Source: Lachnospiraceae bacterium XBB2008
Lineage (GTDB): Bacteria > Bacillota > Clostridia > Lachnospirales > Lachnospiraceae
Direction of reading: 5' to 3'
NCBI GenBank assembly: GCA_900102235.1
Contig: FMVL01000003.1
Span: forward strand, 248,001-312,000
Length of the DNA: 64,000 bases
This document shows, in pieces, positions 1 through 8,537 of this stretch. The notes under the pieces were generated by a model. That model was given only the letters and a program-made list of their open reading frames with translations, did no database searches and was not told the DNA's origin. The translations under genes and the position numbers were made by a program. Positions within the stretch are counted from its first letter, which is position 1, and each line of letters opens with the position of its first letter.

Positions 1-121
1 CTATTACCGTTTCATCCAGAAGCACTCCGATAACATCTATAAAGGCCGACAGTGTCGCTGCCATGAATATCGGAAAAAACCGGACACGGTCAAATGTATT
101 GGTACTTTCTTCAGAATTCAT
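1..121 (-). CDS. 5' end of a membrane protein gene (partial, cut by window edge)
   Basis: The reverse strand has an ATG at 121 that overlaps the stop of the upstream ABC permease gene (ATGA), and the frame stays open for 40 codons to the window edge. The fragment starts with a short polar stretch (MNSEESTNTFDRVRFFP), followed by a hydrophobic segment typical of a first membrane helix. The overlap implies translational coupling with the export operon. Too little is present to name the family; a multidrug-type transporter is possible but is only a guess. Confidence 0.6.
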   Translation of the reverse strand, partial: MNSEESTNTFDRVRFFPIFMAATLSAFIDVIGVLLDETVI

Positions 122-2445
122 TCCACACCTTTGAGTGAATCAACCATATCTATGCCGTTTACTCTGGAAGTGACATATACATTGACCAGAAGCGACACGA
201 CAAACGTTCCGACAAGAGCCGTAAGGTACGGATTAGCCGTGATCCTGATGATCATATCGTCTCCGTCACCCATATATATGTCCAGGAGAAAACCAAGTAC
301 CGCTCTCCCGAGCGGGATCCCCAGGAGTGCACCCAGAGCCGTGATGCACAGGTTCTGCTGCATCAGCATTTTGCGTATATCAAGGGACTGAAATCCCAGG
401 ACTTTCATGGTCGCTATCTCTCTCACTTTTTCGGAGTAGGACAGGATACCGAGATTATACAGGACCACAAGTCCCATGGACACTGCGAGTGCTATGATTA
501 TGCCCGAGGCGGTATATCCGACTGCATTGCCCTGTTCCAAAGCACGTTTGAGTTCCGTTACGGGATTCATATTATCTATGCCCGGGCTTGTTTTTACGGA
601 ATCGGGAACGGTCATGTTGGTCAGTATCATATTAGGCTTAAACTCGCCGCCCATCTGTTCCCAGTTGCTTCTGCTGATGATGATCCCCTGATCGGAAGCC
701 TGCCTGCATATGAGCATTATGCGTGCACTGTATACCGTATTACTGCCGGCCACTTTCCAGCGGATCATATCTCCCCACTCCAGTTCCAGAGCATCCGCAA
801 GTCTGGAAGTCACTGCCACGCCGTCCGCAGGCAGTGATACGGACTCGAGATCTTCATCTTCAAGCCTGTAGAGATTACCGTCATCCAGTACGGTAAAGAG
901 CCTTACCGAATCCGATTCCGCACCGTATACGGTAGCATTGACCTCCTCGACCATCTGTCCGGAATACTCTCTGGCATAATCGTATACGGTTCCGTAAGGC
1001 ACATTGTTTTCAAATGTGATGCGGTACTTTGCACGGATAAGGTCACCGTACATCCAATCGGACTGGACTTTCAGACACTCGTAGAATCCCACCGCACAGA
1101 ACAGGAGCATGCTGCATACGACGATCCCCAGCAGGCTCATCGCCGTCCTCAGTTTATTCTTCATGATATCACGGATATTCCATCTGGATATGAACCTCAA
1201 TGTATCCCACATTTTGGATAATTCAATTTTGCTTACTTTGCTCACCTTCGGAGGCTCCGGACGCAGTATATCCGATGCATTCTGTACGAGCAGACTGCGG
1301 GTGCACAGGTACGTGACCAGAATGCACAAAACCACGGCTGCCACGGTCATCCATACTACCTTGGAGGAATTCTCCAGCCTGCTGTACGGATTCTGATAAT
1401 AGTAATCCATCATGTCGTTCAGATACTGGCCCAGCGTATATCTGCCTATGATGATACCGCACACACATCCCATTAAAGTGATCATGGAGGAATACGAGAG
1501 ATACATCAGGGTTATCTTCATCCTGGAAAACCCGAGTGCCTTAAGCGTTCCTATCTGAGTGCGCTGTTTGGCGGTAAGCCGCGTCATCGTAGATATGATC
1601 CCCAGAAATGCCACGGCCAGAAATATGAATGGAAATACTATGGACATCGCCACATTGGCATCTACCGAACCAACGAATCCGTCATACGAATCATCCTCGG
1701 TCTTGATCCTTACCAGAAGCGTCGGATCCTCGAGTTTGTTCTGGATCCGTTCCCTCATAGAACGGCATATGGCTTTCTCATCATCGGTAAGCGTATTACC
1801 CTGACCGGTCACCTCGCTCAGATCTATGATGAGCTGATCATAGAGGCCGTGTCCGCCGGGAGCTTCGCTTATATCCATTATCACGAATCCGTGTTTACCG
1901 TATTCGGGTTCTGAATATGATGAATTGGGAACATAATAGATATACTCGGGAGAGTATACGAGACCCATGACCTGCTCTTTGAAGGTCACTCCTTCTGATT
2001 GGATCGTCAGTGTGTCACCCGGACTTATGCCCATCGGACGTGCGAATAATTCTTCCACCCAGACCCCTTTGGTCCCGGGTGTATAGGGGGTGCCCTCGGT
2101 AAGCAGCATCGATGAGACATCATTGCTTCCCACGTAGCTTATGAGCAGCGGACGCTCGGTATCCAGAAGCGCTTTTCCGGTAGCGTGATATATTCCGTCA
2201 ACATGAGATACTCCGTCCATGTTGCGAAGTCTGGCCACTGCATCATTTCCGAATGATGCACCGGATACATCCATATCCTTGAAATTGACATCCGTGAGAT
2301 ATTCCGAGCCTGATTCCAGAACTCCCTTATCACTCGCGTCGAAACCGGAGGAGATAAGGAGCGCTATCATGGTCATGACAAAGATGGCCAGAAACTGAGC
2401 CGAGTTTTCTTTCAGATCACGTAATACTTTTCTGAACAGCATCAA
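118..2445 (-). CDS. ABC transporter permease, FtsX/MacB type (775 aa)
   Basis: This is a membrane subunit of an ABC export system. A first hydrophobic helix at residues 12-33 is followed by a large extracytoplasmic region. A three-helix FtsX block lies near 265-385, a second extracytoplasmic domain near 450-640, and a final three-helix FtsX block near 650-770. This duplicated four-plus-four layout is typical of Gram-positive MacB-like permeases. Both FtsX blocks carry the usual TLKALGFS / TMKVLGFQ turn after the first helix. The gene lies 12 bp after the adaptor gene and overlaps the next gene by ATGA, so ATPase, adaptor and permease are one operon. Substrate is not evident; antimicrobial peptides or lipids are common for the family. 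Confidence 0.9.
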   Translation of the reverse strand: MMLFRKVLRDLKENSAQFLAIFVMTMIALLISSGFDASDKGVLESGSEYLTDVNFKDMDVSGASFGNDAVARLRNMDGVSHVDGIYHATGKALLDTERPLLISYVGSNDVSSMLLTEGTPYTPGTKGVWVEELFARPMGISPGDTLTIQSEGVTFKEQVMGLVYSPEYIYYVPNSSYSEPEYGKHGFVIMDISEAPGGHGLYDQLIIDLSEVTGQGNTLTDDEKAICRSMRERIQNKLEDPTLLVRIKTEDDSYDGFVGSVDANVAMSIVFPFIFLAVAFLGIISTMTRLTAKQRTQIGTLKALGFSRMKITLMYLSYSSMITLMGCVCGIIIGRYTLGQYLNDMMDYYYQNPYSRLENSSKVVWMTVAAVVLCILVTYLCTRSLLVQNASDILRPEPPKVSKVSKIELSKMWDTLRFISRWNIRDIMKNKLRTAMSLLGIVVCSMLLFCAVGFYECLKVQSDWMYGDLIRAKYRITFENNVPYGTVYDYAREYSGQMVEEVNATVYGAESDSVRLFTVLDDGNLYRLEDEDLESVSLPADGVAVTSRLADALELEWGDMIRWKVAGSNTVYSARIMLICRQASDQGIIISRSNWEQMGGEFKPNMILTNMTVPDSVKTSPGIDNMNPVTELKRALEQGNAVGYTASGIIIALAVSMGLVVLYNLGILSYSEKVREIATMKVLGFQSLDIRKMLMQQNLCITALGALLGIPLGRAVLGFLLDIYMGDGDDMIIRITANPYLTALVGTFVVSLLVNVYVTSRVNGIDMVDSLKGVE

Positions 2446-2457
2446 CAGATCCCCGCC

Positions 2458-3873
2458 TTATTCCTCTGTTACCCTGCTGCCCAAGTCATCTTCGGAAACG
2501 GCAGAAACTATGGTCTTCTCCCCTTCGGACAGGCCGCTTGTAACCTCTATCCTGCCATCCCCGGAGAGTCCTCTGGTGATATAGCGTTTCTCTACTTTTC
2601 CGTTTACGATAGCGAAGACATAATCACCCTCATCATCTGTATAAACGGACTTGTCGGATACGGTCAGTACATCTTTTGCTTCGCCTGTATATATCGTCAC
2701 CTCGGCTTCTATGCCTATGGTAGGCGTAACGCTCTTGTCGGCAAATACCACATCGACTCTGACCTTGGGCTTGCCCGATGAATCATACACCGCTACGGGG
2801 ACTATATTGTCAACGATACCCTCATATGCATTATCACCGAGTTTGATCACGGCCTGCTGCCCGATACTGACCGTATCGATATCAAATCTGGATATGCTCA
2901 CGGTCGCCTTAAAACCTGTAAGCGGTTGAACGACCATGACGGGAGCACCGGCTTCTACCACCGCACCGTCATCTATCATCTTTTCGATCACAGTTCCGGC
3001 TCCTGCGCTTATCACGCCCGAATCGGCCAGATCGTGCATGGTCTGAGCTTTCTCCTGCTCAAGTTTAGCCAGTTCCAGAGAATCCGATAACTGCTCGATC
3101 TGATCCTCGCTTACTATTTTTTCTTCCGCAGCAGCTTTCCTGCTCAGACTTTCGGTCCACTCTTTTTCGATAAGCTCAAGCTGCATTTTAAGTTCATTGT
3201 AGTGCGCCGATTCCTCGCTGGTCATCCCGTTCACCGGGAGTGTTGCCATGGCATCGCGGCTCTTGGATATTTTATCCTTCATGGATTCAAGAGCTTCTCT
3301 GGATACATTTTCATCCTTTGACATGATCTCCAGCTCGGTGTTCATATTGGCAACCGCGGCCTCTATCCCCTGCATTGTTGCCTGTACATACTGATTACGC
3401 TCAGCCTGATCTGTATCTATCTGATTGATGCCGGACTCGACATCGATGAACTGCTGTTTCAGACTGGCGGCATTGCTTGAAGCAGAACCGGCGGCAGCCT
3501 TGTTCTTATCGTTCTCGGACACAAGAGCATTGTACCCGTCTTCATGATAATCGACATTCAGAGATGCACTGAGCAGACTATATTCAAATGACTCCATGTC
3601 ATATTCTGCGACGACATCACCTGATCTAACGCTGTCATTTACGTTAAAGCACACACTTCGGATCCGGCCGGAGACAGGAGCATATATGGTCACGGGATCA
3701 TCACAGATGACAGTTCCTATCTCCCTGATGGTACTGGTGACATCACCCCTTGATACTTCATCGGCTTCGACTTCATCCGGAGCAAGTATATATACGGCGA
3801 TCCCGACAGCCAGTGCTATCGCAGCCACTATCATTATGATGATCCTTATCGTCCTTCTTTTTTTAGCATCCAT
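2458..3873 (-). CDS. Membrane fusion (HlyD/MacA-like) adaptor of ABC exporter (471 aa)
   Basis: A single N-terminal membrane anchor (residues about 10-30) precedes an extracytoplasmic adaptor. The half-motif TIYAPVSGRIRSVCFNVNDS (about 60-80) is the split lipoyl/barrel-sandwich domain. A long alpha-helical hairpin (about 120-280) follows, then the returning lipoyl strand GAGTVIEKMIDDGAVVEAG. The C-terminal beta-barrel region includes TPTIGIEAEVTIYTGEA. This is the standard MacA/YknX architecture. The gene sits between the ATPase (35 bp upstream) and the permease (12 bp downstream). It likely links ATPase-driven permease movement to substrate release outside the cell. Confidence 0.9.
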   Translation of the reverse strand: MDAKKRRTIRIIIMIVAAIALAVGIAVYILAPDEVEADEVSRGDVTSTIREIGTVICDDPVTIYAPVSGRIRSVCFNVNDSVRSGDVVAEYDMESFEYSLLSASLNVDYHEDGYNALVSENDKNKAAAGSASSNAASLKQQFIDVESGINQIDTDQAERNQYVQATMQGIEAAVANMNTELEIMSKDENVSREALESMKDKISKSRDAMATLPVNGMTSEESAHYNELKMQLELIEKEWTESLSRKAAAEEKIVSEDQIEQLSDSLELAKLEQEKAQTMHDLADSGVISAGAGTVIEKMIDDGAVVEAGAPVMVVQPLTGFKATVSISRFDIDTVSIGQQAVIKLGDNAYEGIVDNIVPVAVYDSSGKPKVRVDVVFADKSVTPTIGIEAEVTIYTGEAKDVLTVSDKSVYTDDEGDYVFAIVNGKVEKRYITRGLSGDGRIEVTSGLSEGEKTIVSAVSEDDLGSRVTEE

Positions 3874-3908
3874 AGATCCGTTCCTGTTATCCTTATTATC
3901 CTGACATA

Positions 3909-4625
3909 TTACCAGTCTATCTCATCGGCGTCCTTTGGCGATTCGTTTATCGTAATCTCCGTCACCGTACCGTTTTTTACATAGATGACCTTATCTGCGA
4001 TATCGGCAAAAAGACTGTTATGCGTAACCATGACCACGGTACGTCCGCCCTCCGTGCTCTGCTTCTGAAGCAGTTTGAGGATCTCCTTACCGGTCACGGT
4101 ATCAAGCGCTCCCGTAGGTTCATCGCACAAAAGAAGCCTCGGTCTTTTGGCTATGGCTCTGGCTATCGATACTCTCTGCTGCTGGCCGCCGGATAACTGC
4201 GACGGGAAATTATTCTTACGATCCTCAAGTCCGACCAGCTTAAGAGCTTCCCCGGGATCCATTATGTCTATACCGAGTTCGCTCATAAGTGCAACATTTT
4301 CAATCGCCGTAAGCGTGGGGATGAGATTATAGAACTGAAAAATGATTCCCACATCCGTCGCACGGAATACACCCAGCTCTCTGTCGTTTAACGCGGTGAC
4401 TTCCTTTTCTCCGAACATGATGGTCCCGCTGGTGGCGGAATCAAGTCCGCCGAGCATGTTGAGCAGCGTACTCTTGCCCGCACCGGAAGGTCCGAGGACA
4501 ACGACCATCTCACCCTCGTCTATCGACAGGTTAACATCATGAAGGGCTTCATAGACTATATCACCCGTATGGTAGATCTTCCCTACATTTTTAAACTCTA
4601 TGAGAGTCTTATCACGTTTTTCCAT
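3909..4625 (-). CDS. ABC transporter ATP-binding protein, MacB/LolD family (238 aa)
   Basis: This is the ATPase of the export operon. Walker A is GPSGAGKST (about 45-53), the Q-loop is IIFQFYNLIPTLTAIENV, the signature is LSGGQQQR, Walker B is LLLCDEPTGALD and the switch histidine is in VVMVTHN. The PTGALD and TLTAIENV signatures place it in the MacB/LolD/SalX branch. Length is normal for the branch. It is the first gene of a three- or four-gene operon, 69 bp after the zinc-ribbon gene. Confidence 0.93.
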   Translation of the reverse strand: MEKRDKTLIEFKNVGKIYHTGDIVYEALHDVNLSIDEGEMVVVLGPSGAGKSTLLNMLGGLDSATSGTIMFGEKEVTALNDRELGVFRATDVGIIFQFYNLIPTLTAIENVALMSELGIDIMDPGEALKLVGLEDRKNNFPSQLSGGQQQRVSIARAIAKRPRLLLCDEPTGALDTVTGKEILKLLQKQSTEGGRTVVMVTHNSLFADIADKVIYVKNGTVTEITINESPKDADEIDW

Positions 4626-4694
4626 CGAAGTATGCTTAAATCCGATCCATGGGGATCTTTGAACCGGCGGAGTACGCAGTATATTTCAGACCCG

Positions 4695-4901
4695 TCAGGG
4701 AATCTCGATCCTGTTTTTGCATTGGGGATTCATGCATACCCAGTAGTTTTTTCCCTGCCCGCTCATCATCCTCATGGAGCCGACGTTACATTTGGGACAT
4801 CTTTTTGCAGCTTCATCGGGTATCTCTCCGGGCCCGTTTGCTATCCCTGCCAAACTTACATCACCAAGGTGTCCGCCCTTTTTTTGGTTTTTATCATCCA
4901 T
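4695..4901 (-). CDS. Small zinc-ribbon protein, function unknown (68 aa)
   Basis: A strong ribosome site (AAAGGAG, 8 nt before the ATG) supports translation. The C-terminal half has two knuckles, CPKC (C35, C38) and CMNPQC (C56, C61), separated by 17 residues, as in single zinc ribbons. The N-terminal half is Gly/Lys-rich and probably disordered. No enzymatic domain is present. It lies between the CobW-type GTPase (61 bp upstream) and the ABC export operon. A metal-linked role with the neighbouring GTPase is possible but is inference from position only. Confidence 0.7.
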   Translation of the reverse strand: MDDKNQKKGGHLGDVSLAGIANGPGEIPDEAAKRCPKCNVGSMRMMSGQGKNYWVCMNPQCKNRIEIP

Positions 4902-4962
4902 CAGTCTTCTCCTTTCACGTCACATATATGATTACTGTTCTTTCAGTTTCTCGTTTGATGTT

Positions 4963-5907
4963 TCATTGTACCGGGAAATACCTCCTGATGGCAGACGCAT
5001 CAAGAGCCTCGCCGATCAGAATAAGGACATCCTGTACCTCGTCGCAGTCTGTGATCTCCACTGCTTCGCGTGTGGCATTTATCCGGATCAGGCGGCCTTC
5101 TTTCGTATGCATGTAGCCTTTGATACGGAATACGCCGGCACATTCGGGGTCGCGGAAAAGTGCTTCGATCCGGTCCGTGAGATCTTTTTCGTCAAGTTCC
5201 AGATAATAACAAAAAAGTGACGAAAAATGACCGTTCTCCACGACCTGCTGCTTCACGAAGCTGTCGCGGACATATCCGCATTCTGACAGACGCTCAAAGT
5301 CTGCAGGCGTAAGATCATCCCAGTTTGCGGTCTCCGTATCTTCCTTAAGTGAAAAGCGGCGCCTGCTGCCGATCTTTTCCATCGCGGAATTGATGTGGTC
5401 TATAACTTTTTCCTGCACGAGATCATCATGGAGCTGGGTACGGCTTAAGATCAGACGGCCCGCATACGCGCACTCGGATGCGAGCAGGTAGTCGGACTCG
5501 TCCGACAGATCATCCGGAAGCCCGGTATCCACGATCGTGATCACATTGCCCATTTCATACCAATGATCGATCGGCTCATCATATAGCAGATCAAAAAGTT
5601 CGTCCACGTCAAAGATCCCGGACGGTTCAACGATGATCCGCTCGTAGCCGCTCATGGCCATCGCTATCAGCTTGGTCCGCATCCTTCGCTGATGAGCTTC
5701 CGATCCGTCGCCGCCTACGATCATTTCCATGCCGCAGTCCTCTCCGAGCAGATCCTGAAGAAGCACCCGGTCGACATTGATCGCTCCGAAATCATTCTCC
5801 AGAATGCAGATCCGGTGTCCTGCGTCCAGAAAATGCTTCGCGTAGTATTTTATGAATGTAGTCTTTCCGGAGCCTAAGAAACCGGTGATAAGATCGATCT
5901 TGATCAT
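4963..5907 (-). CDS. CobW/COG0523-type G3E GTPase lacking the CxCC motif (314 aa)
   Basis: Walker A GFLGSGKTT lies at residues 9-17, the switch region is LENDFGAINVD (36-46) and the EPSG stretch (94-97) corresponds to the family's E-T/P-S-G motif. A C-terminal CobW_C-like domain starts near 215. In the family the segment before the EPSG helix normally carries GCxCC, used for Zn/Ni/Co binding. Here the same place reads IVGGDGSEAHQRR (63-75) with no cysteines. G3E proteins insert or deliver metals, or act as metallochaperones. The missing motif suggests a changed metal site or another client. The gene stands alone behind a 207-bp intergenic region. Confidence 0.85.
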   Translation of the reverse strand: MIKIDLITGFLGSGKTTFIKYYAKHFLDAGHRICILENDFGAINVDRVLLQDLLGEDCGMEMIVGGDGSEAHQRRMRTKLIAMAMSGYERIIVEPSGIFDVDELFDLLYDEPIDHWYEMGNVITIVDTGLPDDLSDESDYLLASECAYAGRLILSRTQLHDDLVQEKVIDHINSAMEKIGSRRRFSLKEDTETANWDDLTPADFERLSECGYVRDSFVKQQVVENGHFSSLFCYYLELDEKDLTDRIEALFRDPECAGVFRIKGYMHTKEGRLIRINATREAVEITDCDEVQDVLILIGEALDASAIRRYFPVQ

Positions 5908-6115
5908 TTTGAACCTCTAAGCCGAAGCCTGATGTCATTTCACCACCCCGGCAAAGTGCCATTTTAACAGCGATTTGCTCGGTTCCATTATATCACACTA
6001 TTCCATGTGTTCATTCTGCGAAGAAATGATTTATACTGAATCATATAGCATATGCGGCGGACATTCAGCCCCAAATACCTAAACATCATGACAACTGCCC
6101 AGGAGGCCACATAAT

Positions 6116-6811
6116 ATGACTAAAATGCACAAAAAGACAATAATCATTACAGCCGTCATCTGCATCGTCGGCATTGTCGCATGCATTCTCATTGCCCGTC
6201 TGAGGGCCTTTCATTATGAAGATCATCTGGATGAACCTGTCGTCACGGTCGACGATTCGTCCATCACCTTAAGAGAGTTCGGATACTATATCTATGACAC
6301 GGAGTCCATGGTGCAGCAACAGGCTCTGATATACGATCCGGATAATCCCAATCTCTGGTGGAACACCCATTTTTCGGCAGGGGCTGATTCGGCTTTTGTG
6401 TGTGATATGGCGAAAAAAAGTGCGATCAACACATATGTATGCATGGAAATATTCTATAACGAAGCTGTCGCTTCGGGGATGTCGCTCACCGACGCAGAAG
6501 AAAACACCGCAGCCAATGAAGCCAGGCAGATGTATGAATCGATGGACGAACACCAGCTGGACGCAACCGGGCTGACTGAAGATATTATTCTGGAGATCAA
6601 AAGAAAGCAGGCTCTTGCAACCAAGTACGTGATGAATTATATAAAAACCAATGATTTCCGGGGATACAACGAGGACCCTCTGACTCTCATGAGCTGGGAT
6701 GGTGACTACTATAAGGCCAAGATCCTGCCGGAGCATGCCGTCGGGCAAAACGACAAGATCCTTGATAACATCACTTTCGGAAAGATCACGGTTAACTACA
6801 CAGATCCTTGA
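6116..6811 (+). CDS. Membrane-anchored SurA/PrsA-N-like protein (231 aa)
   Basis: A basic start and one hydrophobic helix (about 7-28) anchor an extracytoplasmic domain. The core includes VVTVDDSSITLREFGYYIYD and NLWWNTHFSAG, followed by helices containing INTYVCMEIFYNEAVASGM and LTDAEENTAANEAR. This is the layout of the N-terminal chaperone region of SurA/PrsA/trigger-factor-like proteins common in Lachnospiraceae. There is no parvulin peptidyl-prolyl isomerase domain, so a chaperone-like rather than an isomerase role is inferred. A ribosome site (CAGGAGG) precedes the ATG. Its 3' end overlaps a convergent ORF by 20 bp. Confidence 0.75.
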   Translation: MTKMHKKTIIITAVICIVGIVACILIARLRAFHYEDHLDEPVVTVDDSSITLREFGYYIYDTESMVQQQALIYDPDNPNLWWNTHFSAGADSAFVCDMAKKSAINTYVCMEIFYNEAVASGMSLTDAEENTAANEARQMYESMDEHQLDATGLTEDIILEIKRKQALATKYVMNYIKTNDFRGYNEDPLTLMSWDGDYYKAKILPEHAVGQNDKILDNITFGKITVNYTDP

Positions 6812-7211
6812 TCGTGATCGCGTTGGTCGACTTGGCACCCAGTTCCCGGCTGATGATGATGATATATGTAAATACCAGTTCCATCACATGCAGGAGTGCC
6901 ACATATCCGGTCACCGGTGTTATCTTTGACATGATACTCCACACAACGTAAACGAAAATATAATACAGGACCGGTTTGATATCTACGAACAAAAGAACGA
7001 CAAGTGTCAGTATCAGGTATATATGATAGAACTTGTTGGGGATAGTACTCATATAAAAGGGTTCCAGGAAATCGAGGTATTTTTCCGGGAGAAGGAACGG
7101 TAAATTCACAAAAATGCTTTTAACGGCGGCGATAATGCCATAAAAATCTACGGGGAAGGGTATCGAAAGATTTTCGTTCTCAAACTTAAGTATTGCGATA
7201 AATAACGACAT
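6792..7211 (-). CDS. Putative membrane protein ORF, start uncertain (139 aa)
   Basis: The ORF encodes about three hydrophobic segments (near 25-45, 62-85 and 88-120) with no recognisable family. Its ATG lies at the edge of a near-perfect 35-bp palindrome, there is no ribosome site, and an in-frame TGA sits three codons before the ATG. It may therefore be the 3' remnant of a longer gene, or may start internally at Met54. It overlaps the convergent gene at 6116-6811 by 20 bp. The hydrophobic composition is not random, so it is listed, but expression is doubtful. Confidence 0.4.
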   Translation of the reverse strand: MSLFIAILKFENENLSIPFPVDFYGIIAAVKSIFVNLPFLLPEKYLDFLEPFYMSTIPNKFYHIYLILTLVVLLFVDIKPVLYYIFVYVVWSIMSKITPVTGYVALLHVMELVFTYIIIISRELGAKSTNAITIKDLCS

Positions 7212-7245
7212 TCCCCAAAATCAACAATTGTTGATTTTTGGGGAA
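7211..7245. repeat. 35-bp near-perfect palindrome
   Basis: Arms TTCCCCAAAATCAACAA and TTGTTGATTTTTGGGGAA pair over 17 bp with one extra T and a CAATTG centre. It has essentially no loop and no T-tract on either side, so it looks more like an operator or cruciform than an intrinsic terminator. It lies between the stop of the GGDEF gene and the first ATG of the 139-residue ORF. Confidence 0.8.
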
Positions 7246-7322
7246 TAGAATTCAGTCTTGCACAGGAGTTTTATCATCTCATAGGATTGTTTTTACGATT
7301 ATTGCGGAAGTTCACCAACCGA

Positions 7323-8537
7323 TCATTCAAGATTACGCAGATATGACGTTTCGCCTCTGTCTTTGCGAGCTTTTTTGTCAAGATACATCTGGTCATCGGC
7401 CTGATGGAACAGTTCATCCGCATCAAATTCGCCCTTGCAGTATTTTATACCGCAGGCCATTACGCAGAAGACATCACCCTGCGTATTCAACTCAGCCAGG
7501 GTCTTTTCCCATCTGCTATGTATTTCCTCTGCTTCCTTCTCGGTGATATTCACCGCAACCATTGCATACTCATCTCCGCCCATTCTGAAGCCGAATACAT
7601 TGTCTGAGGTCACCGCATGAATACTCTGCGCTGCCTTTATGATCAGTTCGTCGCCGTACTCATGGCCGTAATTATCGTTGATATATTTCAGATTATTAAC
7701 ATCGAAATTGAAGAGTGCGATCGATCCGGGATTTCCGAAATGATCCTCCTTCAGCATTATGTATTTGCCCTTATTGTACAGGCCGGTAAGTTTATCGTGT
7801 TCGGCTTCGTACTGTGCTTCTATCGCTGCATTCGTCGCATTGATATTTCTGATGATAACGGTAAATGCCCACAGGAACAGAGCAAGCACTATCATCGAAT
7901 ATATCCGTACCACAATATCGGAAATACCGTCACCGTATCTGTAAGTCAGGTAATCAAATATATAGTAGACAGGCAGAAATGTGATCAGAGGGATCAAAAA
8001 GATCTTCCAGCTTATTTGCCGTTTTCTGTCGGTGAGTTTTGAAAGATCCCTGACCACAAATCTGTACAGAAGCAGGACAGCTGCAATATACAGAACGTTC
8101 TGCAGTATTGTCTGGGCATCGACAGATATCACATAGTCGACATTATTACCCGGGGCGCTATCGCCAGACAAAGCGCAGACCACACCGAACATGAGATATA
8201 AGAACAGTACCAAAGATATGTTGTGCGCCTTAAGCCATCGTCCGACCAGGCATGAAAACAGGATTATCAGGAAAATATACAGAAAACCGCCTATCAGGAT
8301 TATGCCTTCTCCGTCGTAGGATATCCCAAAGATTAATCCGCCGATAAATGCAGGTATGAACAGCGATATCCAAACTATCGTATACGGGTTGGTCAGAAGC
8401 GCCAGGAAAAAAAGGACAGCCTTGCTTTTGCCCTCCCGCAAAAAACATATCTTCAGTGAAAAGTAGAATAACAGTATGAAGATTATGGTGAAAGCTATAT
8501 CGGAAACCAGGTTTATCACATTTATCATATCGGTCAC
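7323..8537 (-). CDS. Membrane-bound GGDEF protein, likely diguanylate cyclase (404 aa)
   Basis: About seven hydrophobic helices (residues 8-230) form a membrane sensor region without an obvious named domain. A GGDEF domain fills 245-400, with FDVNNLKYINDNYGHEYGD and active-site loop GGDEY at 320-324. The first four residues of the signature are intact, so cyclic-di-GMP synthesis is plausible although Tyr replaces the final Phe. No RxxD product-inhibition site is seen upstream of the loop. The GTG start overlaps the upstream CPBP-like gene (GTGA), indicating translational coupling. Confidence 0.85.
   Translation of the reverse strand: MTDMINVINLVSDIAFTIIFILLFYFSLKICFLREGKSKAVLFFLALLTNPYTIVWISLFIPAFIGGLIFGISYDGEGIILIGGFLYIFLIILFSCLVGRWLKAHNISLVLFLYLMFGVVCALSGDSAPGNNVDYVISVDAQTILQNVLYIAAVLLLYRFVVRDLSKLTDRKRQISWKIFLIPLITFLPVYYIFDYLTYRYGDGISDIVVRIYSMIVLALFLWAFTVIIRNINATNAAIEAQYEAEHDKLTGLYNKGKYIMLKEDHFGNPGSIALFNFDVNNLKYINDNYGHEYGDELIIKAAQSIHAVTSDNVFGFRMGGDEYAMVAVNITEKEAEEIHSRWEKTLAELNTQGDVFCVMACGIKYCKGEFDADELFHQADDQMYLDKKARKDRGETSYLRNLE

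Noticed and set aside
4539-5220. Several overlapping plus-strand ORFs opposite the ABC ATPase, zinc-ribbon and CobW genes
   Set aside because: They oppose well-supported genes and have no ribosome sites or recognisable domains.
6269-6838. Minus-strand 189-residue ORF opposite the SurA/PrsA-like gene
   Set aside because: Antisense to a gene with a signal anchor, ribosome site and familiar motifs; no own evidence.
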